Assembly (NCBI RefSeq): GCF_036967205.1
Contig: NZ_CP146022.1
Location: forward strand, 5,518,001-5,582,000
DNA from: Streptomyces sp. Q6
GTDB lineage: Bacteria; Actinomycetota; Actinomycetes; Streptomycetales; Streptomycetaceae
Direction of reading: 5' to 3'
Length of the DNA: 64,000 nucleotides
Part shown: in pieces, positions 51,877 to 60,237 of the stretch
How positions within the stretch are numbered: position 1 is the first letter of the stretch
Layout: each line of letters starts with the position of its first letter
Notes under the pieces: generated by a model
What the model was told of the DNA's origin: nothing
What the model saw: the letters and a program-made list of their open reading frames with translations, nothing else
Database searches by the model: none
Position numbers and translations under genes: made by a program

Positions 51877-53548
51877 GCGGGCGGGACGGCCGAGACGGTA
51901 CGGACGACAGGCGCGAGCGCGAGCGTGGAGCCGCCGGGGCGGATGTGCCCCGGGTACCGGTGAGCGCCGGTGTGGATGTGCCTCGGATGTCGGTGAGTGC
52001 CGGTGTGGATGTGCCTCGGGTGCCGGTGAGTTCCGGTGCGGATGTGCCGCGCGTGCCGGTGAGCGCCGGAGCCTGGGGTGCTGGATCCCAGGAGGCGCTG
52101 ACCGCGATGCCGCCGACGGCCGAACGGGACGGGCGGGGTGGTCTCGGCGACCTCGATGCTCTCGGTGCTCTGGACGAGCGCTTGGGCGAGGCGCTGGACG
52201 AGGGGTTCGGCGACGACCTGGACGAAGGGCTGTTGGAGACTCCCGGGGCGTGGCGGGTCGGCACCGGCGCCGGCGCCCGTGCCGACGGCGGAGCTCGCGA
52301 TGGCTCGGGCGGCTCAGGCGGTTCGGCTGCCCCGGGCGGCGTGGCCCACTCGGGACGGGGCGGCGAAGGCGCGCGCCCGGGTTCCCCCAGTGCCGCCACG
52401 ACCACTGACACCGCTACCACCCCCGCCATCCGTGCGGACGGTCGCCTCGCCAACTCCCGCACACAGCAACGCCGTTCAGGAGCCGACCCGGTCAAGGTCC
52501 TCATGCACCGGCACCGCGACCTGTGCGAGCGCGCCGTCGATCCACTGGAGATCGCGGCCGGGCTGGAAGCCCGCGGCGTGACCGACCGCACCGCCGCCCG
52601 CTACCGCCACAAGGACGTCTTCTCCCTCGCCGAGGAGATGTACGCGCGCATGCCGAGGGACGGCGACCCGGGCGAGCTGCTCATCGTCGCCCCGGCCGAG
52701 CCGACCGGCGTGCGCGGCGCGTGGGCGGGACTCGCCCTGCTGCCGGGCGCCGTCTGCGCGCTCGCGCTGCCGGCCCTCACCGCCACCGGCGGCACCGCCC
52801 GACTGGCCGTCGGCGTCGGCGCAGCGCTCGCCGTCGCCGCCGCCCTGCGCACGACCCTGCGGCACGGCCCCTGCGCGCCGCCGAAGGCTCGACCGCCCCG
52901 GCCACCCGCCTGTGGGTCTGGTGGCTGCTCGGCTACGCACTGCTCGGCGACGGCCTCCTGAACGCCGCGCTGGCCGGCGGGCCCGACGGGGCCTGGGCTC
53001 CGTCGTTTGCCCCGGTCCTCGCGCTCGCCGCCGCCGTGGCGCCCGCCACCTGGTGCGCGCACCTCTTCATCGCCGGTGCCCGCCGCCGACTCGCCACCAG
53101 CCGCGGCCTCGCCGAATTCGCCTCCTCCGCGCGGCCGTTGCTCCTCGGATCCGTCCTCCTGTTCGCTCTCGCCCTGACCGTGCTCCTCGCCCTGGCCGGA
53201 TCCCTGCTCGACCAGGACGCGGACTACGCCGCCGCGGGCGCCCTGGGCGTCCTGCTCCTGCTCGCCCGACTCCTCACCGCGCACGGACGCACCCACGCCC
53301 CCACCGTCGTACTCGGCGCGGCCGCCGCGGCCGAGGCCCTGGCTGTCGCGCTGGTCTTCGCCGCGCGACTGCCCGGCTGCGACGTCCTGGGCACCCCGGT
53401 CGAGGCGGCCGTCGACGCGGCGGGCGCGGGCGTCGTCCCCGCCACGGCCTGCGCCGTCGCCGCGCTCGCCCTGCTCGTCCACGCCACCCGCACGCTGACC
53501 CGCGCCTCCGCGCACGCCCACACCGACGGGGCGGGCGGTACGCCATGA
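51873..53548 (+). CDS. Polytopic membrane protein of the Pel-like locus, frameshifted as sequenced
   Basis: About 558 residues when repaired. A low-complexity N-terminus carries four 11-residue repeats (DVPRVPVSAG type). A cytoplasmic segment follows (HRHRDLCERAVDPLEIAAGLE ... RYRHKDVFSLAEEMYAR, split here), then about eight to ten membrane spans. The frame breaks near 52867-52870: GGCCCCTGC should be Gly-Pro-Leu (GGC CCN CTG), so one C is missing. It lies between pelF- and epimerase-like genes, the place for a polysaccharide exporter, polymerase helper or PelE/PelG-like part, but I cannot assign the family. ATGA overlaps join it to both neighbours. Confidence 0.75.
51936..52067 (+). repeat. 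33-bp tandem repeat (four units) encoding an 11-residue motif
   Basis: Four in-frame 33-bp units encode GADVPRVPVSA-type repeats with small substitutions (GVDVPRMSVSA, GVDVPRVPVSS). Confidence 0.8.
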
Positions 53549-53646
53549 CCGCCGCCGCCCTCACCACCCCCACCTTCTTCGGCGCCGTCGCCGTCTCCTA
53601 CGCCACCGAACGCGCCGGGCCGCCACGCCCACCGCGCGCCGCATGA
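53545..53646 (+). CDS. Small ORF (33 aa) coupled to the membrane protein gene
   Basis: Its ATG overlaps the stop of the membrane-protein gene (ATGA). It encodes a 33-residue peptide beginning MTAAALTTPTFFGAVAVSYATER, given here as start and class only, with a short hydrophobic stretch and a Pro/Arg-rich end. The overlap makes translation plausible, but no homology is known to me; it may be a remnant. Confidence 0.35.
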   Translation: MTAAALTTPTFFGAVAVSYATERAGPPRPPRAA

Positions 53647-53724
53647 CAAGAACCACCCACATCCCGCGGGGCCGACACCGCGGGACGAACCGATCCACGG
53701 CAACACCCCTAAGGAGAACGCCAG

Positions 53725-53862
53725 ATGACCACCCCTCCTCCCGGAGGCACCGGATATGCCGGATACTCCGGACCTCACGGGCAGCGCGGAACCCACGACC
53801 GGCGCGCTCGACGCGCGGCGCCGGGAGCGCTCCGAACGCGCACCGCCGGAGGTGCCCGATGA
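53725..53862 (+). CDS. Small ORF (45 aa) coupled to the epimerase gene
   Basis: AAGGAG lies 8 nt before the ATG, the best ribosome site in this region, and the stop overlaps the epimerase ATG (ATGA). The product begins MTTPPPGGTGYAGYSGPHGQ and ends Arg-rich. It may be a leader cistron that drives epimerase translation, since the epimerase ATG has no equally strong site of its own. Confidence 0.45.
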   Translation: MTTPPPGGTGYAGYSGPHGQRGTHDRRARRAAPGALRTRTAGGAR

Positions 53863-54830
53863 GGGTCCTGCTGATCGGAGCCAACGGATATCTCGGCCGC
53901 TTCGTCGCCGACCGGCTGCTCGCCGACCCCGCCGTGCAGCTGACCGCGCTCGGCCGAGGCGACGACGCCGACGTCCGCTTCGACCTCGCCACCGGCAGCC
54001 CGGGCGCGCTCACCCGCTTCCTGGACGCCGTCCACCCCGGAGTGGTCATCAACTGTGCCGGTGCCACCCGCGGCGGCGCCCGCGACCTCACCCGGCACAA
54101 CACCGTCGCCGTCGCCACCGTCTGCGAGGCCCTGCGCCGCAGCGGCTGCGGCGCCCGACTGGTACAGATCGGCTGCGGCGCCGAGTACGGCCCGTCGCAG
54201 CCCGGCTCGTCCACCGCCGAGGACGCGGTGCCCCGCCCCGGCGGCCCGTACGGCGTCAGCAAGCTCGCCGCCACCGAACTGGTCCTCGGCTCCGGCCTCG
54301 ACGCCGTCGTCCTGCGCGTCTTCTCGCCCGCAGGCCCCGGCACCCCGGCCGGATCCCCGCTCGGCCGGCTCGCCGAGGCGATGCGCCGCGCGATGCAGGC
54401 CGGCGACGGCGAACTGAAACTCGGCGGCCTCGGCGCACAGCGCGACTTCATCGACGTACGGGACGTGGCCCGCGCCGTGCACGCCGCGTCCCTCTCCGCC
54501 GCACAGGGCGTCATCAACATCGGCTCGGGCCGCGCCGTCCGACTGCGGGACGCGGCCGCCGTGCTCGCCCGCGTCGCCGGATTCGGCGGCGCTCTCCACG
54601 AACTGGACGCGCCGTCTCTCGGGCTGAGGCAATCCGTCGCCCACCCGCGCACCGAATCCGACCACGGGATGCACGGCCCGTCGGCCGCCGCGTACCCGTA
54701 CCCCGACGGCTGCGGCAGCTGGCAGCAGGCCGACGTGCGCACCGCGCGCGACCGGCTCGGCTGGCGTCCGCGCATCAACCTCGAAGAGTCCCTCGCCGAC
54801 ATCTGGATGGAGGCGGCATGCCGTATCTGA
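53859..54830 (+). CDS. NAD-dependent epimerase/dehydratase (SDR), PelX-like position
   Basis: A 323-residue extended SDR. The NAD site is RVLLIGANGYLGRF at the N-terminus; the catalytic Tyr-x3-Lys is in PYGVSKLAATE, and the Ser/Thr position is probably in LVQIGCGAEYG. Family members interconvert nucleotide sugars; Pel loci often carry a UDP-GlcNAc 4-epimerase (PelX). Supply of UDP-GalNAc to the GT4 enzyme is therefore the natural hypothesis. Its 3' end overlaps the next gene by 13 nt. Confidence 0.85.
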   Translation: MRVLLIGANGYLGRFVADRLLADPAVQLTALGRGDDADVRFDLATGSPGALTRFLDAVHPGVVINCAGATRGGARDLTRHNTVAVATVCEALRRSGCGARLVQIGCGAEYGPSQPGSSTAEDAVPRPGGPYGVSKLAATELVLGSGLDAVVLRVFSPAGPGTPAGSPLGRLAEAMRRAMQAGDGELKLGGLGAQRDFIDVRDVARAVHAASLSAAQGVINIGSGRAVRLRDAAAVLARVAGFGGALHELDAPSLGLRQSVAHPRTESDHGMHGPSAAAYPYPDGCGSWQQADVRTARDRLGWRPRINLEESLADIWMEAACRI

Positions 54831-55567
54831 CCCCTGTCACGACCGGCCAGTCGAGCACTGATGTACGCCTGGGCTTCGGCGTCCCAGGATTCGCCCACCC
54901 CCTCGTCGCCCCCACCGAATGGGGCGAACTCACCCGCCCGGCAACCCCTTTGCACTGGGTTGTCCTCAATGTCGCCAATGGGCCGGGGGCCCGCCCCGAC
55001 CCCCACTGCCTGGCGGCGGCGGGCCGGCTTCGCAACGCGGGAGTACGTGTCCTTGGTCACCTGGACATGACCTACGGCGCCCGCTCCTTCGGTGAACTCG
55101 TCTCCGACGCCCACCGCTTCCTGGACTGGTACCAGGTCGACGGCTTCTCCGTGGACCGCTGCCCCACCGAGCGGGCCGCCCTCCCCGAGGTCCGGCGCAC
55201 CGTCACGACGCTGCGCGCGCTCGTCGACGACGCGTACATCGTGCTCGGCCACGGCACCCACCCGTACCCCGGATACGCCGAGACCGCCGACCAGTTGGTG
55301 ACGTTCTCCGGCCCCTGGAGCGACTACCGCTGGTCGCAGGTCGCCGAATGGACCGCCGACTATCCGCCCGAGCGGTTCTGCCACTTCGTCCACGGCATGC
55401 CCCGAGGGCATCTGGAAGAGGCGCTGCGCATCGCGCGCTGGCAGGGCGCCGGCACCATCTACTTCACCGACCGCACGGACCGCGGTGGCCCGAGCGCCCC
55501 CTGGGAGTCGATGCCCGGTTACTGGGACGAGATCGTCTCGCGTATCGGACCAGGTGTCTCGGAATGA
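54818..55567 (+). CDS. Spherulation-specific family 4 protein (spherulin-4/Sph3-PelA-type glycoside hydrolase)
   Basis: A 249-residue TIM-barrel protein of the spherulin-4 group. The barrel motif segments HWVVLNVANGPG, VLGHLDMTYGARS and WYQVDGFSVDRCP, with acidic residues at strand ends (Asp in LDMTYG; Asp in VDGFSVD), match glycosidases of the Sph3/Ega3/PelA hydrolase clan that cleave galactosaminogalactan or Pel. No signal peptide is seen, which is odd for an extracellular glycosidase. ATG 54818 lies inside the end of the epimerase gene, so it is translationally coupled. Confidence 0.82.
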   Translation: MPYLTPVTTGQSSTDVRLGFGVPGFAHPLVAPTEWGELTRPATPLHWVVLNVANGPGARPDPHCLAAAGRLRNAGVRVLGHLDMTYGARSFGELVSDAHRFLDWYQVDGFSVDRCPTERAALPEVRRTVTTLRALVDDAYIVLGHGTHPYPGYAETADQLVTFSGPWSDYRWSQVAEWTADYPPERFCHFVHGMPRGHLEEALRIARWQGAGTIYFTDRTDRGGPSAPWESMPGYWDEIVSRIGPGVSE

Positions 55568-55630
55568 AGGGGGGCGTGGCAGTGTTACAGACGGAACAAC
55601 CGTACGTAGAAACCGACCAACGGAGTCCCC

Positions 55631-56809
55631 GTGTCGCTGCCACCCCTGGTCGAGCCAGCTGCTGAGCTCACCGTAGACGAGGTCCGCAGGTACTCCCGCC
55701 ACCTGATCATCCCGGATGTCGGGATGGACGGGCAGAAGCGGCTGAAGAACGCCAAGGTGCTGGCCGTGGGCGCCGGCGGCCTCGGCTCCCCGGCCCTCAT
55801 GTACCTGGCCGCCGCCGGCGTGGGCACGCTGGGCATCGTGGAGTTCGACGAGGTCGACGAGTCCAACCTGCAGCGTCAGATCATCCACAGCCAGGCCGAC
55901 ATCGGCCGCTCGAAGGCGGAGTCCGCGAAGGACTCGGTCCTCGGCATCAACCCGTACGTGAACGTGATCCTCCACGAAGAGCGGCTCGAGGCCGACAACG
56001 TGATGGACATCTTCAGCCAGTACGACCTGATCGTCGACGGCACCGACAACTTCGCGACGCGGTACCTCGTCAACGACGCGTGCGTGCTGCTCAACAAGCC
56101 CTACGTGTGGGGTTCCATCTACCGCTTCGACGGCCAGGCCTCGGTCTTCTGGTCCGAGCACGGGCCGTGCTACCGCTGCCTGTACCCGGAGCCCCCGCCG
56201 CCGGGCATGGTCCCCTCCTGCGCCGAGGGCGGCGTCCTGGGCGTGCTGTGCGCGTCCATCGGCTCCATCCAGGTCACCGAGGCGATCAAGGTCCTGGCCG
56301 GCGTCGGCGACCCGCTGGTCGGCCGCCTGATGATCTACGACGCTCTTGAGATGCAGTACCGCCAGGTCAAGGTCCGCAAGGACCCGAACTGCGCGGTCTG
56401 CGGTGAGAACCCGACCGTCACCGAGCTCATCGACTACGAGGCCTTCTGCGGTGTCGTGTCCGAAGAGGCGCAGGAGGCGGCCGCCGGTTCGACGATCACT
56501 CCCAAGCAGCTCAAGGAGTGGATCGACGACGGCGAGAGCATCGAGATCATCGACGTCCGCGAGCCGAACGAGTACGAGATCGTCTCCATCCCGGGCGCCA
56601 AGCTGATCCCGAAGAACGAGTTCCTCATGGGCACCGCCCTCGAAGGACTGCCGCAGGACAAGAAGATCGTCTTGCATTGCAAGACGGGTGTCCGCAGTGC
56701 GGAAGTCCTCGCCGTGCTGAAGTCCGCGGGCTTCGCGGACGCCGTGCACGTCGGCGGCGGCGTCATCGGCTGGGTCAACCAGATCGAGCCGAGCAAGCCG
56801 GTCTACTAG
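55631..56809 (+). CDS. moeZ: Adenylyltransferase/sulfurtransferase MoeZ
   Basis: A 392-residue two-domain enzyme. The ThiF/MoeB-type domain has the nucleotide loop GAGGLGSPAL (about 48-57), catalytic Asp in DGTDNFATRY, and zinc cysteines Cys180/183 and Cys254/257. The C-terminal rhodanese domain has active-site Cys350 in HCKTGVRS. It adenylates and thiocarboxylates small carrier proteins used in molybdopterin, thio-metabolite and cysteine synthesis. GTG 55631. It sits at the end of the locus as in mycobacteria (moeB1, Rv3206c), so the link to the polysaccharide genes is probably positional only. Confidence 0.93.
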   Translation: MSLPPLVEPAAELTVDEVRRYSRHLIIPDVGMDGQKRLKNAKVLAVGAGGLGSPALMYLAAAGVGTLGIVEFDEVDESNLQRQIIHSQADIGRSKAESAKDSVLGINPYVNVILHEERLEADNVMDIFSQYDLIVDGTDNFATRYLVNDACVLLNKPYVWGSIYRFDGQASVFWSEHGPCYRCLYPEPPPPGMVPSCAEGGVLGVLCASIGSIQVTEAIKVLAGVGDPLVGRLMIYDALEMQYRQVKVRKDPNCAVCGENPTVTELIDYEAFCGVVSEEAQEAAAGSTITPKQLKEWIDDGESIEIIDVREPNEYEIVSIPGAKLIPKNEFLMGTALEGLPQDKKIVLHCKTGVRSAEVLAVLKSAGFADAVHVGGGVIGWVNQIEPSKPVY

Positions 56810-56844
56810 CCGGCCCGCCGGGCCACCACCCGGCTGCGACTTCT

Positions 56845-56883
56845 CCCGACGGGCCTCGCGCACTGCGCGCGGGGCCCGTCGGG
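56845..56883. terminator. Bidirectional terminator after moeZ
   Basis: A 17-bp stem (CCCGACGGGCC plus CGCGC arms, one G-U pair) with a 5-nt loop lies between convergent moeZ and the secreted peptidase gene. Confidence 0.75.
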
Positions 56884-56903
56884 CATGTCGGGAGCGACCG
56901 CGG

Positions 56904-58529
56904 TCAGGAGCACACCGTGCCGTCGCGCGGTATTCGACCCTCCAGTAGATAGTCGTTGACCGCCGAGTCGACGCAGGAGCTGCCGGAGCCGTACGCGCCG
57001 TGCCCCTCGCCCTTCCACGTCAGCTCGACGCCGACACCCTTGCCCAACTCGTCGGCCATCCGCCGCGCACCCTCGTACGGCGTCGCCGGGTCTCCCGTGT
57101 TGCCCACCACGAGCACCGGCGCCGCGCCCGGCGCGCTCACCTCCGGGTCCTTCCACTGACCCGCGACCGGCCAGTCGTGGCACCAGCCCGCCGTGTCCCA
57201 GCCCATGTACGCGCCGAAGACCGGCGAGATCTCCCGGAACCTCGCCAGCCGCTTCTTCGTCTCCGCCGCCGTCGGCCGTACCTTGTCGTCCAGGCAGGAG
57301 ATCGCGCGCTGCGAGTGGCTCGATGTGCCGTAATGACCGCTCGCGTCACGGTCGTTGTACGAGTCGGCGAGCGCGAGGAGCGAGGTGCCGTCGCCCTTCT
57401 CCGCGTCCTTGAGCCCCCGGGTCAGGGCGGGCCAGCTGTTCTTGCTGTACAGAGTGACCGCGATGCCGGTCGTCGCGAGCGACTCGTTCAACTCCCGGCC
57501 GCCCGACGTCGGGAGAGGGTGTTCGTCCAGGCGCTTCAGGAGCGCCGCGATCTCGCGCGAGCCCTCCTTCGGGTCCTTGCCGCGGGACTTCAGATAGTTG
57601 TCGAGCGCGCGCTGGAAGCCGCGCGCCTGGTTCTCCGCCTGCCCGACCCGTCCCGCTGTCGGGTCGACCACCGCGTCCAGCGTGAGCCGGCCCACCTTGT
57701 CGGGGAACAAGTGGGCGTAGACGCCGCCCAGTTCGGTGCCGTACGAGACGCCCATGTAGTGCAGCTCGTCGTCCCCGAGCACCTGCCGCATCAGGTCCAT
57801 GTCGCGGGCCGCCTCGATGGTCGACACATGACCCAGCAGGTCACCTGCCGTGCGGCAGCCCTGCCCGAAGTCGGCGGCGTCCTTGAAGTACGCCTTCTCT
57901 TCCCCGGCCGTGTCCGGAGTGAGGTCGACGGACTCCGCGGCCTGCGTCTCCTTGTCGCTGCGGCACCGCACACCACGGCTCGCCGCGACCCCGCGCGGAT
58001 CGAAGCTGACCAGGTCGTAGCGCTCGCGCAATTTCGCGTACTGCGGTGCGAAGGCCGGCAGCAGATCCACACCGGAACCGCCCGGGCCGCCGAAGTTGAA
58101 CAGCAGCGAGCCGATCCGCTCGCCCCGGTCGCCGCGTGCCTCGGCCCGGATCAGGGCGATGTCGATCGTCGGCCCGTCCGGCTTCGCGTAGTCGAGCGGT
58201 GCCTTGAGCTTCGCGCACCGCCAGTCGGAGCCGGGCGCGGGCGCGCTCCCGGTCGACGTACAGCGACCCCAGTCGAGGCGCTGCCCGGTGATCGAGGAAG
58301 GGAGCGCGGGCAGCGCCGCGGCGCGCGGTGTCGAGCTCCCCGAGCGCGATGCCTCGCCGCTGCCCGCGGCGGGCGGTTTCGGATCGGCCCTTCCGCCTTC
58401 CCCGCCCGAACTGCAGCCCGCGACCAGGCCGATCGCCACCGCGGCGACCACCGCCAGCCTGCGGGCGCGGGCCCCCTGTTCTGCGCGTGTGCGTACGCCC
58501 GCGTGGGCATGCGCGTCCTGTGCCGCCAT
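56904..58529 (-). CDS. Secreted tripeptidyl-aminopeptidase-like alpha/beta hydrolase (lipoprotein), paralogue A
   Basis: A 541-residue exported enzyme. The signal peptide ends in a lipobox (GLVAGCSS, Cys39). The hydrolase core has FGGPGGSG (oxyanion), nucleophile Ser262 in GVSYGTELGG, an Asp in GNTGDPATPYE, and His in GEGHGAYG, with the TAP C-terminal domain. This is the SlpD/SlpE/Tap family of Streptomyces mycelial or secreted aminopeptidases. It lies downstream of a close paralogue, 96 nt apart. Specificity is not predictable. Confidence 0.88.
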   Translation of the reverse strand: MAAQDAHAHAGVRTRAEQGARARRLAVVAAVAIGLVAGCSSGGEGGRADPKPPAAGSGEASRSGSSTPRAAALPALPSSITGQRLDWGRCTSTGSAPAPGSDWRCAKLKAPLDYAKPDGPTIDIALIRAEARGDRGERIGSLLFNFGGPGGSGVDLLPAFAPQYAKLRERYDLVSFDPRGVAASRGVRCRSDKETQAAESVDLTPDTAGEEKAYFKDAADFGQGCRTAGDLLGHVSTIEAARDMDLMRQVLGDDELHYMGVSYGTELGGVYAHLFPDKVGRLTLDAVVDPTAGRVGQAENQARGFQRALDNYLKSRGKDPKEGSREIAALLKRLDEHPLPTSGGRELNESLATTGIAVTLYSKNSWPALTRGLKDAEKGDGTSLLALADSYNDRDASGHYGTSSHSQRAISCLDDKVRPTAAETKKRLARFREISPVFGAYMGWDTAGWCHDWPVAGQWKDPEVSAPGAAPVLVVGNTGDPATPYEGARRMADELGKGVGVELTWKGEGHGAYGSGSSCVDSAVNDYLLEGRIPRDGTVCS

Positions 58530-58625
58530 GGCACCTCCCCCCTCGACCGCCCTCGCTCGAAGGACAGTCAGGCCATCGTAGGAGGCACCGCAGACATCTG
58601 CTCCGGCCTGTGGAAAACCCCGCGA

Positions 58626-60173
58626 TCAGGTGCAGACCGTTCCCTCTTTCGGGACCGTCCCGTCGAGGAGATAGTCGTTCACCGCGCTGTGCACGCACGT
58701 GCTGTCGCTGTCGTACGCCCCGTGCCCCTGGCCCTTGTACGTCAGCTCGACGCCCACACCGTCGCCGAGCGCGTCCACCATCTTCCGCGCGCCCTCGTAC
58801 GGGGTGGCGGGGTCCCCGGTGTTCCCGACGACCAGGATCGGGGCGGAGCCCGACGCGCTGACGTCGGGGTGGTCGGCGGTGCCGTCGACCGCCCAGTTCG
58901 TGCAGCCGAGCATGCCCCAGGCGAGGTAGTCGCCGAACAGCGGAGAGGCCTCGCGGAACTCGGGCAGCTTCGCCTCGACGTCCTCGGTGGTGTAACGCGG
59001 CTTGTCGTCGGCGCAGTTGATGGAGACGTTCGCGGCCTGGATGTTGCTGTACCGGCCGTCCTCGTTCCGCCCGTTCATCGAGTCCGACAGCAGCATCAGG
59101 ATCTTGCCGTCATCGTCGTACGCCTGCTGAAGGCCCTCGGTGAGGTACTCCCAGAAGTCCTGCGAGTACAGGGACTGGGCGATGCCGTTGGTGGCGGCGG
59201 TCTGCGTCAGATCACGCGGGAAGATGCCCGGGATCGGCTTGTCGTCGAGTTCCTTGAGGAGCTTGGCGATCTTGGCCTTGACCTCCGCGGGCGTGTCCCC
59301 GATCGGGCAGTCCTCGGTCTTGGACGTGCAGTCCTTCGCGTAGTTGTCGAGGGCGAGCTGGAAGCCCTTGGCCTGTCCGAGGGAGCCCTGCTCCGGGTCC
59401 TGCGTGGGGTCGACGACGCCGTCGAACACGGCGCGGCCCACGTTCTTGGGGAACAAGTGGGCGTAGACGCCGCCCAGTTCGGTGCCGTACGAGATCCCGA
59501 AGTAGTGCAGCTTGTCGTCGCCGAGGACCTGGCGCATCAGATCCATGTCGCGGGCCGCGTCCGTGGTGCGTACGTGGGGGAGGACCGTGCCGGAGTTCTT
59601 GTCGCAGGCCTTGTTGAACGACGTGATGTTGTCGACGAGCTTCTTCTGCTCCTCCGCGTCGTCGGGCGTCGAGTCCTGCTCGAAGTACTCGTCGAGCTGC
59701 TCGTCGTCCTCGCACTCCACGCCCGCGCTGCGGCCCACCCCGCGCGGATCGAAGCTCACGAGGTCGTAGCGGGTGCGCAGCTTCGCGTAGTCGGAGCCGA
59801 ACGCCGGCAGGGTCGTGACGCCCGAGCCGCCGGGCCCGCCGAAGTTGAAGATCAGCGAACCGATGCGCTGGTCCTCGTCACCGCTCGCCCGCGCGCGGAT
59901 CAGCGCGAGATCGATGGTGTCACCCTCGGGGTCGTCCCAGTTCAGCGGCGCTTTCATGGTGGCGCACTGCCACTCGGCGCCGCCGGGCAGCGGGGAGGGA
60001 GCGTCGCCGCCGCCCTCGGACGCCGAAGGGGCGGGGCAGTCCTTCCAGCTCAGTGCCTGGGACGGCAGATCCACGTCGTCCTTCGCGTCGCTGCTGCAAG
60101 CCGCGAGGGAGGCGGAGAGCAGGGCGGCGGAGACGGCCAGGGCAGCGGCGCGGGGCCGGGACGGATTGGGCAT
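58626..60173 (-). CDS. Secreted tripeptidyl-aminopeptidase-like alpha/beta hydrolase (lipoprotein), paralogue B
   Basis: A 515-residue paralogue of the next gene downstream. Signal peptide with lipobox SLAAC (Cys26), FGGPGGSG, nucleophile Ser229 in GISYGTELGG, and a His in GQGHGAYD. ATG 60173 was chosen because a clean signal peptide starts there; an upstream in-frame ATG at 60335 would bury it. The two paralogues share long blocks (AARDMDLMRQVLGDD; GVYAHLFP), so a tandem duplication is clear. Confidence 0.9.
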   Translation of the reverse strand: MPNPSRPRAAALAVSAALLSASLAACSSDAKDDVDLPSQALSWKDCPAPSASEGGGDAPSPLPGGAEWQCATMKAPLNWDDPEGDTIDLALIRARASGDEDQRIGSLIFNFGGPGGSGVTTLPAFGSDYAKLRTRYDLVSFDPRGVGRSAGVECEDDEQLDEYFEQDSTPDDAEEQKKLVDNITSFNKACDKNSGTVLPHVRTTDAARDMDLMRQVLGDDKLHYFGISYGTELGGVYAHLFPKNVGRAVFDGVVDPTQDPEQGSLGQAKGFQLALDNYAKDCTSKTEDCPIGDTPAEVKAKIAKLLKELDDKPIPGIFPRDLTQTAATNGIAQSLYSQDFWEYLTEGLQQAYDDDGKILMLLSDSMNGRNEDGRYSNIQAANVSINCADDKPRYTTEDVEAKLPEFREASPLFGDYLAWGMLGCTNWAVDGTADHPDVSASGSAPILVVGNTGDPATPYEGARKMVDALGDGVGVELTYKGQGHGAYDSDSTCVHSAVNDYLLDGTVPKEGTVCT

Positions 60174-60237
60174 GCGTCCATCCTGCGGTGGCCCGGTGCG
60201 GGGCGCTCGGGCTGCGGGCTGTGCGGGTGAGGGTCCG

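Noticed and set aside
53643-53858. N-terminal extension of the epimerase from an upstream in-frame ATG
   Set aside because: The NAD-binding motif starts right at ATG 53859 and the extension is Arg-rich with no homology.
53561-56863. A 1100-codon open frame on the - strand under the epimerase, spherulin-4 and moeZ genes
   Set aside because: The opposite strand holds three convincing enzymes with catalytic motifs; the antisense translation has none.
57000-60230. A 1076-codon open frame on the + strand across the two peptidase genes
   Set aside because: It is antisense to two clear enzymes, is Arg/Ala/Gly-rich with no domain, and is the usual high-GC shadow frame.
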